DNA of 38,649 nucleotides from a bacterium (GCA_030149525.1 JASBRJ010000082.1:1-38649); one strand, 5' to 3'; shown: positions 1 through 8,173, numbered from the stretch's first letter. Notes: a model not told the origin generated them from the letters alone. Program-made: numbers and translations.

Positions 1-1
1 G

Positions 2-1666
2 CTCGACGACCTTTCCCTCCTCCAGGATGATCACCCGGTCCGAGACGGCCAGCAGCGGCGCGGAAGCAAGAGTCGACACTACCGTGCATCCTTTCACCTC
101 CGTCTGCAGATACGAGGCGAGACTGGCGTGTTGCAGCTCCGACAAATGTCCGAGCGCCTCGTCTAGAAGTAATAGGCGAGGGTGTCCTAGCAAAGCTCGG
201 GACAAGAGCAGTGTATCTTTCTCAGAGCCGCTGATATCGCGCCCGCTGCTGGTGAGGGTCGAGTTCACACCGTCCGGTAGGTCCTTGACCAGGTTGCGAC
301 CCCTACAGGCATCGAGCAGCTTTTTGAAGGTGTGAATGCTTATTTCGCGACCGGTGCTCACATTCTCCAGGAGCGTTCCGGCGAAGAGATCGGATTCTCG
401 TGAAACGATAGCGACATTCTGAGCTAAACTCTCCGGTTCAAACTCACGTAAATCGACGCTGTCGATCTCCACAGACCCTTTGACCGGCTTGAGAAATCCG
501 GCTATAAGCTTCACCAGAGTCGATTTACCGGAGCCCGGCTCTCCTAAAACTGTGACGATCTCGCCGGACTTGATCTCAAGACTCACCGTGTCGAGAGCCG
601 GAGGCAGACTTGGTCCGTAGGTAAAGAAGATGGAGTCGAAGCAAACGGCGGCACCTGTGCCGTTGGCACGGAGAGCTATGGCACCTTGCTTGTCCGTCTC
701 CATCGTGGTGATGAGTCCCACCTTTTCCAGTCCGGTCAAGAGATCGAAGTAGGCCTCCACCAAACCGATAAGCTTCTGAGAAGCCTTGAGGATTCCCCAA
801 ATCACCAGTTCGGCTGCAACCAACTGGCCCAAACTGAGGTCTCCCTCAATGACGAGATAGCCTCCTAGCCCCAACATTCCAGAGAGAGCTATAGCGGATA
901 TAAAATAGTAGACAGTCTTCTGGCGAATAATGATCCAGAAGTGTTGGCGCCTCTTCTTCAGGAAATTGACCACGCGCCGGTCAGCCTCTTCAGCCCAGTA
1001 GTCGGGACGACTGTTGAGCTTGAGAGCGTCCTGACACTTGACCATCTCCTCCAACCACTCGGCCACATGATACTTTTCAGACGACTCTTTGAGGGAAGTG
1101 TAGAGCCCTTTGTAGCCTGCGATACAGACCAGAAGAGTGCCGCCCAAACACAGAACGACGGACATTCCGAAGAGCTCTGTGCCGTAGAACGCCAGGAGAA
1201 AGATCCCGACCAATATCTCCAATACGGCGCCTGGCCCGTCATAGGCCAGCTTGAACCAACTTTTCTGAATGTTAACGACGTCGAAGAACCTATTCATCAG
1301 TTCCGGCCCGTTGCTTCGAAGAAGAGTGAGGTGACAAACCCGAGGAAGACGGTCGGCCACTCTGAGAGCCACCCGAGCAAAAATACGCTCCCTCATCACT
1401 TCCACCAGATAGAAACGGATGAGGGTAAGGAGGCCCGCGGCGAGCAGCCCAAAGAGCAGAGCCAACGTTAAAATGACGAGCGGCTGCAAATAGAGCCCGG
1501 AGACAACGACGTTCACGAGACTCTGCGCGGCTAAAGGCACAGCCAAGAGAAGCAAGGACTGAAACATACTGTAAATGACGACGGACAAGAACTCTCGCCG
1601 GTCCTCATTGATAAGAACTAGGAATTTTCTGAAGGGTGAAAGATTCTTGTAGCTGGACTTTTCCAT
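2..1666 (-). CDS. ABC exporter half-transporter with degenerate ATPase domain (C-terminus cut by window edge)
   Basis: The frame is open from an ATG at 1666 to the left edge (about 555 codons), so the C-terminus is missing. The first 300 or so residues form an exporter-type membrane domain: hydrophobic stretches near residues 25-45 and 55-75, and others near 150-175 and 245-290. A nucleotide-binding domain follows. Walker A is intact (GEPGSGKST, Lys about 381) and so is Walker B (LLLLDEA, Asp about 502). The other motifs are altered: the Q-loop glutamine position reads VSRES, the signature LSGGQ is ISGSE, the D-loop SALD is GHLS, and the switch-histidine region reads VVSTLAS with no His. Families with such half-sites usually work as heterodimers whose second subunit supplies the competent site. 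Any partner would lie left of the window. The gene diverges from the SulP gene at 1855. Substrate unknown. Confidence 0.85.
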   Translation of the reverse strand, partial: MEKSSYKNLSPFRKFLVLINEDRREFLSVVIYSMFQSLLLLAVPLAAQSLVNVVVSGLYLQPLVILTLALLFGLLAAGLLTLIRFYLVEVMRERIFARVALRVADRLPRVCHLTLLRSNGPELMNRFFDVVNIQKSWFKLAYDGPGAVLEILVGIFLLAFYGTELFGMSVVLCLGGTLLVCIAGYKGLYTSLKESSEKYHVAEWLEEMVKCQDALKLNSRPDYWAEEADRRVVNFLKKRRQHFWIIIRQKTVYYFISAIALSGMLGLGGYLVIEGDLSLGQLVAAELVIWGILKASQKLIGLVEAYFDLLTGLEKVGLITTMETDKQGAIALRANGTGAAVCFDSIFFTYGPSLPPALDTVSLEIKSGEIVTVLGEPGSGKSTLVKLIAGFLKPVKGSVEIDSVDLREFEPESLAQNVAIVSRESDLFAGTLLENVSTGREISIHTFKKLLDACRGRNLVKDLPDGVNSTLTSSGRDISGSEKDTLLLSRALLGHPRLLLLDEALGHLSELQHASLASYLQTEVKGCTVVSTLASAPLLAVSDRVIILEEGKVVE

Positions 1667-1737
1667 AGGCCACTCCTCAACGCTGGCGAGTCTAGAAAAT
1701 AAGAATGAGCCCTCCCTGAGTGAAAAATTAGGGAAAT

Positions 1738-1820
1738 ATGAAGATTTGACTTCTTCATCAAATCCTCATTTTGCCCTCAGAACCAGCTAATGCACTTGAC
1801 ATAAGGTTGTCATAATGAGG
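1738..1820 (+). promoter_or_regulatory. Putative response-regulator operator and promoter region upstream of first SulP gene
   Basis: Between the divergent ABC and SulP genes lies a direct repeat TCTTCAT-CAAA-TCCTCAT (1752-1769) with an 11-bp period, the layout bound by OmpR/PhoB-family regulators. It also forms an inverted repeat with ATGAAGA at 1738-1744. About 45 bp after the repeat start comes TTGACATA (1796-1803), which is part of TGACA-N6-TGTCA (1797-1812). The same block plus TTGACATA recurs upstream of the second SulP gene. Sites and spacing are seen; binding by a neighbouring regulator is inferred. Confidence 0.5.
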
Positions 1821-1854
1821 GCCGCAGTAGCCCTTTTTCCGGAGAAAAGGTTCA

Positions 1855-3360
1855 ATGAAAAACTATATAAACAAACAAGATATGCTCGCCTCGGTCGTGG
1901 TATTCCTTGTTGCACTGCCACTTTGCATGGGCCTAGCCCTGGCCTCTGGAGTTTCCCCTGCGCGGGGTCTTGTGACCGGCATTATCGGAGGGATCATTAC
2001 AGGCTTTTTAGCCGGGGCTCCTCTCCAAGTAAGCGGACCCGCCGCCGGACTCACGGTCCTCGTCTACGAATTGGTTCAAAATCATGGTGTCGAATGGCTT
2101 GGAGTGGCCGTTCTGGGAGCGGGTCTTCTGCAATATCTGGCAGGCAAAGCCGGCTTCGGGCGCCTTTTTCAGGCCGTTTCTCCGGCGGTTATCAAAGGAA
2201 TGCTGGCCGGCATCGGCGTTTTAATTTTCAGTAGCCAATTCCATGTGATGGTCGACGACAAGCCCAGAAGCGGGGGTCTCGCCAATCTCTTGAGCATTCC
2301 GGAAGCCATCCAAAAAGGTCTTATACCTGCCGACGACACGGCCCACCACCTGGCCGCCGTGGTGGGGCTCCTCACACTTGCCACCATCATCGTATGGGAG
2401 AAGTTCAAGCCGAAGAAACTGGCCCTTATCCCGGCCCCTCTCATCGCTATCATCCTGGCTACCGGGTTTGTGGCCTACACCGGTTGGCAAATCTCTTTCA
2501 TCTCGGTCCCCACGGAATTGAGCGAGTTCATCAGTCTTCCCAAACTCGAAGCGCTCCAAGGATTCGACGCTTCCATCATTTTCTCCATGATCGCCCTGGC
2601 CTTTATCGCCTCGGCAGAAACCCTTCTCTGCGCCACCGCCTGCGACGCCCTTCACGACGGAGAGCGAGCCGATTACAATCAAGAACTGAAAGCTCAGGGA
2701 ATCGGCAACATGTTTTGCGGGTTTCTGGGAGCGCTTCCTATGACCGGAGTCATTGTGCGCTCCTCAGCCAACATCAAGGCCGGTGGAAAAACTCGCGTTT
2801 CCGCTATTATGCACGGGGTGTGGCTAATCGCCTTCGTCCTGATCTTCCCAGCCATCTTATCCTACATCCCCACCGCGAGTCTTGCCGGGATCCTCGTTTA
2901 CATAGGCTACAAACTGGTGGACGTACAAGCTATCAAAAATCTCAACAAATACTCCCGCTGGGAAGTAGCCGTTTACGCCGTCACCGTCACCACCATCGTC
3001 ACCGTAGATCTTCTGACCGGCGTCCTCGCCGGCATCGGCCTGGCACTTTTTCGCACAATCTACTCTCTGGCTCATCTAAACGTGTCTGTGGACAAACAAA
3101 ATGGAGACACTGTCGACGTGCGCCTTGCCGGAGCGGCGACTTTCATATCCCTACCCAAGATAGCAGCCACTCTGGAGAGTTTGGAGCGACGCAAGAACGT
3201 CAAAATCCATCTGGAGAACCTCCTCTTTCTCGACCACGCCTGCCTCCAAGTGCTGGAGGACTTTCACAGGCTGTATGAGCGTCAGGGTGGAAGGGTGGAA
3301 ATAGAATGGAACCACCTCGATCAACTCTCCCGCGACGCGAAACTCAGAGTAGCCGGTTAG
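1855..3360 (+). CDS. SulP-family inorganic anion transporter with STAS domain
   Basis: A 501-residue inner-membrane transporter. The first 400 or so residues match the SulP fold: the conserved N-terminal segment FLVALPLCMGLALASG, the VSGPAAG motif, and about a dozen hydrophobic segments, followed by a STAS domain at about 410-500. SulP proteins move sulfate, bicarbonate or related anions, usually with Na+ or H+, and the substrate cannot be read from sequence. The STAS loop reads LLFLDHACL, lacking the usual phosphorylatable Ser/Thr seen in anti-sigma antagonists. The ATG at 1855 follows a GGAGAAAAGG ribosome-binding site. The protein is paralogous to residues 1-500 of the protein at 10319, with near-identical stretches such as GMLAGIGVLIF. 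A histidine kinase frame opens inside its last 55 bp, suggesting translational coupling. Upstream lies an operator block shared with the paralog. Confidence 0.93.
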   Translation: MKNYINKQDMLASVVVFLVALPLCMGLALASGVSPARGLVTGIIGGIITGFLAGAPLQVSGPAAGLTVLVYELVQNHGVEWLGVAVLGAGLLQYLAGKAGFGRLFQAVSPAVIKGMLAGIGVLIFSSQFHVMVDDKPRSGGLANLLSIPEAIQKGLIPADDTAHHLAAVVGLLTLATIIVWEKFKPKKLALIPAPLIAIILATGFVAYTGWQISFISVPTELSEFISLPKLEALQGFDASIIFSMIALAFIASAETLLCATACDALHDGERADYNQELKAQGIGNMFCGFLGALPMTGVIVRSSANIKAGGKTRVSAIMHGVWLIAFVLIFPAILSYIPTASLAGILVYIGYKLVDVQAIKNLNKYSRWEVAVYAVTVTTIVTVDLLTGVLAGIGLALFRTIYSLAHLNVSVDKQNGDTVDVRLAGAATFISLPKIAATLESLERRKNVKIHLENLLFLDHACLQVLEDFHRLYERQGGRVEIEWNHLDQLSRDAKLRVAG

Positions 3361-4781
3361 GCTATCTTCCCAGCAACCTGCGAGGACGCTTCCTCGCGGT
3401 GTTGTTCGGCGTCCTCCTTCCGAGCCTCACCCTTTTCGGCTTTCTCCATCACGACTCTGTCAAACGCTCTCTCCTGCGGGAAGTGGATCAGACGCTGGTC
3501 TATCGAGCTCGAGAAGTCGAGCATGTTCTCACAGACTCAGGAGTTCACCGTGCCTCGGACATTTCGACGACCGAGTCTTTTCGGAAAGCCTTGATCGTGA
3601 CGGCCGCGCCGGAGGTCTTCGTCACGATTCAAGATGTGAACGGTAAAATTCTATGGTCCTCGCAAAATTTTCTGGGCCAACCCACACCAGCCTCCCCCCC
3701 CGAACTCGGGGTCGGCCCTAGCTTTAGAACGGTCTCAAATTCCGGCGGCCCGAAGTTTCGCCAACTCACTGAACCGGTCAAACTGGAGGACGGAACCGTC
3801 GTCGTCTTGATCCTGGCGGAATCGTTGGAGCATACGGAATCCGCCCTGGCCGGCTCCATCGGCAGGACAGTGCTCCTTGGGCTGGTGATCCTGACCCTCA
3901 CCGAGCTTGCCGGAAACTACGCCTTTCGAGGAATCTTCACACCTCTCAAACAGCTCGTGGACACCACCGAAACTATCGTCTCCACCGACGACGTCACGCG
4001 TCGGGTCCCGGTATACCTGGATGCCGATCCCGAGATCAAACGAACGGCTCTCGCCTTCAATTCCCTCATGGACCGAGTGGAACAACTCCTGGAAATGGCC
4101 AAGAGGCTTTTGGCCGACACATCTCACGAGTTGAGAAATCCCCTCACCGTGATCATGACCGACCTGGACCTCTTGAGAGAAGACCTCACGCCGGAGCAAA
4201 GAGAAGAAGTTATCTCGGAAGCTCAGAGCACCGTTCGTCGGCTCACTCGTCTGGTGAGCGATCTTCTGCTCCTCTCCCGAACAGAAGCCCACTCCGAGGT
4301 TCTCGAAGCTGAGGAGGTCGACGTGATCGAGTTCGTGGAGAAACTGTCGGCCCGCATCTCTCGGTCACTCAACGAGATGGGCGAGATTTGCTTTCTGCGA
4401 CCTGCGGAGTTGAAGTCGGCTGTGGCACTCATCAACGAAGCCCGCACGGAACAGATCCTCTCCAATCTTTTTGAGAACGGTATACGCTACTCCGGCGATC
4501 ACAGGGTGGAGGTCAGGATCTCTCTGGAGGAATCGAACATTGTTATCTCGGTCAAGGACAACGGTTGCGGCATCCCCCCGGAAGAACAAGAGAAGATCTT
4601 CCATCGCTTCTATCGAGTAGACCGCTCTAGAGACCGCCACTCCGGAGGAACCGGCCTGGGGCTTGCGGTGGCCAGGGCCCTAGCTCGACTTCAGGGCGGA
4701 GATATTCGACTTGAGAGCCAACCGGGAGAAGGCTCCGACTTCCAACTCGTATTTCCCGCTGCTCCAACGGAAGCGGAATAG
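3306..4781 (+). CDS. Membrane sensor histidine kinase (HAMP-HisKA-HATPase)
   Basis: A classical transmembrane sensor kinase of up to 491 residues. It has TM1 at about 29-47, an extracytoplasmic sensor region at about 50-180, TM2 at about 186-205, a HAMP linker at about 208-262, a dimerisation/phosphoacceptor motif DTSHELRNPL (His274), an N-box NLFENGIRYS, a G1 box DNGCGIP and a G2 box GGTGLGLA. All catalytic boxes are intact. The ATG at 3306 overlaps the SulP gene by 55 bp. An in-frame GTG at 3399, right before TM1 and about 12 nt after GAGGA, is a reasonable alternative start. The likely partner is the OmpR-type regulator encoded tail-to-tail at 4797-5507, only 15 bp away on the other strand. 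Its coupling to the SulP gene suggests that it senses an anion or a related stress, but the ligand is unknown. Confidence 0.9.
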   Translation: MEPPRSTLPRRETQSSRLGYLPSNLRGRFLAVLFGVLLPSLTLFGFLHHDSVKRSLLREVDQTLVYRAREVEHVLTDSGVHRASDISTTESFRKALIVTAAPEVFVTIQDVNGKILWSSQNFLGQPTPASPPELGVGPSFRTVSNSGGPKFRQLTEPVKLEDGTVVVLILAESLEHTESALAGSIGRTVLLGLVILTLTELAGNYAFRGIFTPLKQLVDTTETIVSTDDVTRRVPVYLDADPEIKRTALAFNSLMDRVEQLLEMAKRLLADTSHELRNPLTVIMTDLDLLREDLTPEQREEVISEAQSTVRRLTRLVSDLLLLSRTEAHSEVLEAEEVDVIEFVEKLSARISRSLNEMGEICFLRPAELKSAVALINEARTEQILSNLFENGIRYSGDHRVEVRISLEESNIVISVKDNGCGIPPEEQEKIFHRFYRVDRSRDRHSGGTGLGLAVARALARLQGGDIRLESQPGEGSDFQLVFPAAPTEAE

Positions 4782-4796
4782 TGGTCTGTGAATAGG

Positions 4797-5507
4797 TTAC
4801 GGCTCTCGTAAGGAGTATCCCACCCCCCGAACCGTGTGCAGGCGGCGGTCGGAGACTCCTTGTGACTCGATCTTTTTCCTAAGCTGCAAGACATAAACGT
4901 CCACCAGATTGGAAGAGCCTTCAGAATCATATCCCCAAACAGCTTCAAGGATCTGGTCTCTGGTCAAAACCTGCTTGGGATGCTGCAGAAAATACTCCAG
5001 CAAACTGAACTCCCTAGGCGTCAACTCCAACGGCTCACCGTCCACCACCACGTCTCTGGTCTTTCGATTAAGAGTAAGCCCTGCATAGGATAGAACATCC
5101 GTCTCAGCCGGGTCGGGAGGAGTCTCACTGAGAATTCGAGAGCGACGGAGAAGCGCTCTGACACGGGCCATGAGTTCGGGCAGCTCGAAAGGCTTCACGA
5201 GATAATCGTCGGCCCCACGCTCCAGACCACTCACCCTGTCCTCCACCGAATCCTTGGCGGTCAGCATGAGGATGGGGACGTTGGAGACATTGCGAATTCG
5301 CTCGGCCACGGCAAAGCCGTCGAGGCCAGGAAGCATGACATCCAGCAAAACAAGATCGGGCTCCAGATCCGCCATAATGTCGAGAGCCTCCTCTCCTCGC
5401 TCAGCAGTGGTCACCTGAAACCCCTCGAAGCGGAAACGACGCTCCAGGGAATTCCTGACATCAGGATCATCTTCAACGATCAGTAGCTTTGCATTTCCAA
5501 TTGGCAT
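4797..5507 (-). CDS. OmpR/PhoB-family response regulator
   Basis: 236 residues with a receiver domain and a C-terminal winged-helix DNA-binding domain. Receiver landmarks are present: acidic pair VEDD (residues 11-14), phospho-acceptor Asp56 in LLDVMLPG, Thr83, and Lys105 in LVKPF. The effector half contains LTPREFSLLEY and ends in HTVRGVGYSL, both typical of OmpR/PhoB proteins, which bind tandem half-sites about 11 bp apart. It lies 36 bp downstream of, and in the same direction as, the TauE/SafE permease gene, so the two probably form an operon. It is convergent with its presumed kinase (3306-4781). The ATG at 5507 has only a weak ribosome-binding site. It is a good candidate to bind the direct repeat upstream of the SulP genes, but that is inference. 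Confidence 0.92.
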   Translation of the reverse strand: MPIGNAKLLIVEDDPDVRNSLERRFRFEGFQVTTAERGEEALDIMADLEPDLVLLDVMLPGLDGFAVAERIRNVSNVPILMLTAKDSVEDRVSGLERGADDYLVKPFELPELMARVRALLRRSRILSETPPDPAETDVLSYAGLTLNRKTRDVVVDGEPLELTPREFSLLEYFLQHPKQVLTRDQILEAVWGYDSEGSSNLVDVYVLQLRKKIESQGVSDRRLHTVRGVGYSLREP

Positions 5508-5543
5508 GGCTTATCGTTCTTGTTTAGCTCGACACCCTCCCGC

Positions 5544-6281
5544 TTAAAACAAAAACTCGGAGACTCCGGTGTAGATGCACACTGTGGCCAAAAGATAGGC
5601 AAATACCCTTTTCAGGCGCTCCTCCGGAACTCGTTTCGACCAGCGGAGCCCAAGGAACAAACCGGTCACCGCGGCCACTACGAACTTGCCGGTGAACAAC
5701 CGATCAAGCGGCACTGATTGAGAGTAAAAAACCGTTCCCACCATGCTGTTAATTGTGATCACAAGAAGAGATGTGCCGGTGGCTTTTTTCATGGATAACC
5801 CGAACAGCGCCACCAGAGCGGGAACGATGAGGAAGCCTCCTCCCACGCCGACAACCCCGGTGAGCACACCTACGGCCAGAGCCTTCGCGATAGCCGAGAC
5901 AAGCCCGCCTTCAGACTCGTCTTCTGATTGTGAATTCCCATCGGCGAACATCCGAACGACGGCGTATCCCATGACGAGAACAAAGGCTCCCATCTGGACT
6001 TTCTCGGAAACATGACGAGCCAATTCGACCCCGAAGAAAGTCCCTACCGTCGCCATGATCGCAAAGAGCAGGCCTTGCTTCCAGAGCACTCGCCTTTCTC
6101 TAGCTGCCAGAAACGTCCCCACCAGAGAAACTGCACCGACGGTTGCTAACGACGTTGCGACAGCTTCCTTGGCGGAGAGATGAGCCGTGTATTTCAGAAT
6201 CGGTACGGCCAGGATGGACCCCCCGGAGCCTAAAAGCCCCAGAGAAAGTCCAACCAAAGTGGCCAGAAGATAGGTGAGCAA
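5544..6281 (-). CDS. TauE/SafE-family sulfite/anion exporter-like permease
   Basis: A 245-residue, very hydrophobic protein with the internal duplication typical of TauE/SafE (DUF81) permeases. The paired glycine-rich motifs GLLGSGGSILAVP (about 16-28) and GVVGVGGGFLIVP (about 141-153) each open a bundle of about four membrane helices. Family members export sulfite, sulfoacetate or related organosulfur anions. The start is a TTG at 6281, chosen because GGAGA sits 5 nt upstream on this strand and no ATG fits. It diverges from the persulfide dioxygenase gene, and the two promoters share an overlapping -35 region. Gene neighbourhoods pairing a TauE permease, an MBL-fold sulfur dioxygenase and an ArsR-type repressor are known from sulfide-detoxification loci (the bigR type), so export of sulfite made by the dioxygenase is the favoured role. 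Confidence 0.88.
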   Translation of the reverse strand: MLTYLLATLVGLSLGLLGSGGSILAVPILKYTAHLSAKEAVATSLATVGAVSLVGTFLAARERRVLWKQGLLFAIMATVGTFFGVELARHVSEKVQMGAFVLVMGYAVVRMFADGNSQSEDESEGGLVSAIAKALAVGVLTGVVGVGGGFLIVPALVALFGLSMKKATGTSLLVITINSMVGTVFYSQSVPLDRLFTGKFVVAAVTGLFLGLRWSKRVPEERLKRVFAYLLATVCIYTGVSEFLF

Positions 6282-6323
6282 AGTCGTCTCCGTTCTGCGC
6301 AGAGCTATAAACTTCTTCGCATG

Positions 6324-6375
6324 TTTAGACTGTTCGTTCTACATATTGACAAATTGAAATATACCAATATACAAT
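6324..6375. promoter_or_regulatory. Back-to-back divergent promoters with candidate ArsR operator
   Basis: Plus strand: TTGACA (6346-6351), an 18-bp spacer, then TACAAT (6370-6375), reading into the dioxygenase gene. Minus strand: TTGTCA (6352-6347), a 17-bp spacer, then TCTAAA (6329-6324), reading into the permease gene. The two -35 boxes overlap on opposite strands. An AT-rich imperfect inverted repeat begins ATTG at 6353 and ends CAAT at 6375, covering the plus-strand spacer and -10. A repressor bound there could shut off the dioxygenase promoter and probably hinder the other. The ArsR-type product of 7771-8079 is the obvious candidate. Confidence 0.55.
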
Positions 6376-6397
6376 AAGGAGTGTAAAGGGGAAACGA

Positions 6398-7774
6398 ATG
6401 TACCTAAAGCGATTCTATGATGAAAAACTGGCTCAAGCGAGCTATCTTGTTGGATGCCAGGCCACCGGCGAAGCTATTGTTATCGACCCTTCCCGCGAGG
6501 TTGCACCGTTTATTGAAGAGGCAGCCGCTCAGGGTCTGAAGATCATCGCCGTCACGGAAACACACATCCATGCAGACTTTCTATCCGGCTCCCGTCAACT
6601 GGCCCACCAGACCGGGGCGTCTATGTATCTCTCCAAAGAAGGTGGTCCCGACTGGCAATATCAATTCGCCTCCGCAAACGACGTTATGGTGGGTGACGGA
6701 GATATCATCAAGATTGGAAACCTCACCCTCAAAGTTCTCCACACCCCCGGTCACACGCCCGAACATATTAGCTTTCTCCTCACCGACCACCCCGCATCGG
6801 ACAAACCCATCGGCGCCTTTACCGGAGACTTCATTTTCGTAGGAGACGTGGGAAGGCCCGATCTCCTGGAAAAGGCTGCCGGGCTCAAAGACACCATGAA
6901 GAAAGGGGCGATAGAACTCTACAAGTCTATTCAGCGCTTCAAGGAACTCCCCGATCATATCCAGATCTGGCCGGCTCATGGTGCCGGTTCCGCTTGCGGG
7001 AAGGCCCTGGGTGCCGTGCCGTCGTCTGTGCTGGGTTACGAAAAAATTACGAACTGGGCTCTCAAATGCGACACCGAAGAAGAGTTCGTCGAGATAATTC
7101 TTGACGGTCAACCGGAGCCGCCCAAGTATTTTGCCCAGATGAAGAAACTGAACAAAGTTGGACCCGCCATCTTAGATGAGAACAAACCCCCCCGACTGAA
7201 CTCTTCTAAGATGGCCGAGGTTCAATCTGAAAGTGTGCTCATCGACATTCGCGGAATGGATGCGTTCGTGGCCGGTCATCCCAAAGGAGCTCTTTTCCTT
7301 CCCACCGGAAACGCTTTTGTGACCTGGGCCGGGTGGCTACTCGACTACGAGGAGCCTCACTATCTCCTGTTGCGAGACGAAACTCAATTGGCCGAAGCGG
7401 TTCACGGGCTTCGTTCCATCGGTCTCGACAAGACCGCCGGCTACTTCCTGGCCCAAGACATTTCGTCCGAAATTGAGATTCAGTCTAGCGAGCGGGTGGA
7501 GGCCGACGAGGTCGATCCCGACAATCAGGACGTGTTCGATGTGCGCAGCTTGAAAGAGTGGAACGAGGGCCACCTGGAAAAGGCGACCCATATTCATCTC
7601 GGTTATCTACAAGACAAGATGGATGACGTACCCGACCGTCCCGTGGTACACTGTCGAAGCGGGCTGAGGTCGCTTATAGCCTCAAGCTTGCTCCAAAAGG
7701 CCGGTAAAAACCCGGTGGATGTCCTGGGCGGATACATGGCGCTCAGAAAAAAGAGAGAAGTTGTAAGAACATGA
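6398..7774 (+). CDS. Persulfide dioxygenase-rhodanese fusion (CstB-like)
   Basis: 458 residues with an N-terminal metallo-beta-lactamase domain (about 1-250) followed by two rhodanese domains (about 275-355 and 365-455). Iron ligands of the persulfide dioxygenase type are visible: THIHAD (His56, His58, Asp60), HTPGHT (His115, His119), TGDFIF (Asp144) and WPAHG (His194). The first rhodanese domain lacks a catalytic Cys (its loop reads LLLRDETQ). The second has the active loop HCRSGLRS (Cys419). This matches the Staphylococcus CstB architecture, where a non-haem iron dioxygenase oxidises glutathione- or other low-molecular-weight persulfides to sulfite and the rhodanese forms thiosulfate. Cytoplasmic. 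The ATG at 6398 follows AGGGG. It overlaps the ArsR gene by 4 bp (ATGA), so the two are co-translated. Confidence 0.92.
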   Translation: MYLKRFYDEKLAQASYLVGCQATGEAIVIDPSREVAPFIEEAAAQGLKIIAVTETHIHADFLSGSRQLAHQTGASMYLSKEGGPDWQYQFASANDVMVGDGDIIKIGNLTLKVLHTPGHTPEHISFLLTDHPASDKPIGAFTGDFIFVGDVGRPDLLEKAAGLKDTMKKGAIELYKSIQRFKELPDHIQIWPAHGAGSACGKALGAVPSSVLGYEKITNWALKCDTEEEFVEIILDGQPEPPKYFAQMKKLNKVGPAILDENKPPRLNSSKMAEVQSESVLIDIRGMDAFVAGHPKGALFLPTGNAFVTWAGWLLDYEEPHYLLLRDETQLAEAVHGLRSIGLDKTAGYFLAQDISSEIEIQSSERVEADEVDPDNQDVFDVRSLKEWNEGHLEKATHIHLGYLQDKMDDVPDRPVVHCRSGLRSLIASSLLQKAGKNPVDVLGGYMALRKKREVVRT

Positions 7775-8079
7775 ACGAAACCGTTGTCTCAACGATGACC
7801 GACGATAAGATTGAATTTGCTACCAGCATGTTCAAGCTCTTGGGCCATCCTCTGCGTCTAAGGATTGTAGAAATTCTCGACCTCAGAGGGGAGATGATGG
7901 TTAACGACATCGCCGAGTTAACCGAACAACCTCAGTCGACCGTCTCGTTGTATCTCAACAAGCTAAAGAACTGTGGCCTGCTGAAGAGTCGACGAGATGG
8001 GAACCAGACTTACTACTCCGTCAACGAGCCGAAACTCCATATTCTTCTTAACTGCCTGCGAGGATGTCCATTCGAATAG
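7771..8079 (+). CDS. ArsR-family winged-helix repressor
   Basis: 102 residues with the ArsR winged-helix fold: GHPLRLRIVEIL at the first helices, recognition-helix region QSTVSLYLNKLK, and beta-wing RRDGNQTYYSV. The ELCVC metal-binding motif of ArsR/CadC sensors is absent. Three Cys are present, one after the recognition helix (KNCGLL) and two at the end (LNCLRGCPFE). ArsR proteins such as BigR/SqrR sense persulfides by a Cys-Cys polysulfide bridge and repress sulfur dioxygenase operons. Genomic position supports a persulfide-sensing role here, although the Cys positions do not obviously match BigR. Start ATG at 7771 overlaps the stop of the dioxygenase gene. A hairpin terminator follows. Confidence 0.9.
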   Translation: MNETVVSTMTDDKIEFATSMFKLLGHPLRLRIVEILDLRGEMMVNDIAELTEQPQSTVSLYLNKLKNCGLLKSRRDGNQTYYSVNEPKLHILLNCLRGCPFE

Positions 8080-8105
8080 GCCTCTTTCTGTTCCATCATT
8101 CGAAG

Positions 8106-8137
8106 AGCGGACCGTAGACTCGCGGGACCGCTTTTTT
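8106..8137 (+). terminator. Rho-independent terminator after the dioxygenase-arsR operon
   Basis: AGCGG at 8106 pairs with CCGCT at 8128-8132, with further pairs inside (CCG...CGG). It is followed by a run of six T. It lies about 27 bp after the ArsR stop codon and separates this operon from the two-component operon beginning at 8174. Confidence 0.7.
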
Positions 8138-8173
8138 GTTCAAAGCCGTTGATTTGGCTGATAGGGTTGAGCT

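Noticed and set aside
1796-1816. Canonical promoter TTGACA...CATAAT before the first SulP gene
   Set aside because: The spacer is only 9 bp, so the two elements cannot both be -35 and -10; TGACA-N6-TGTCA is more likely part of an operator.
1815-2234. Open frame starting at ATG 1815 in another frame over the first SulP gene
   Set aside because: The SulP frame from ATG 1855 is a full-length conserved membrane protein with a ribosome-binding site; the other frame is Arg/Ser-rich noise.
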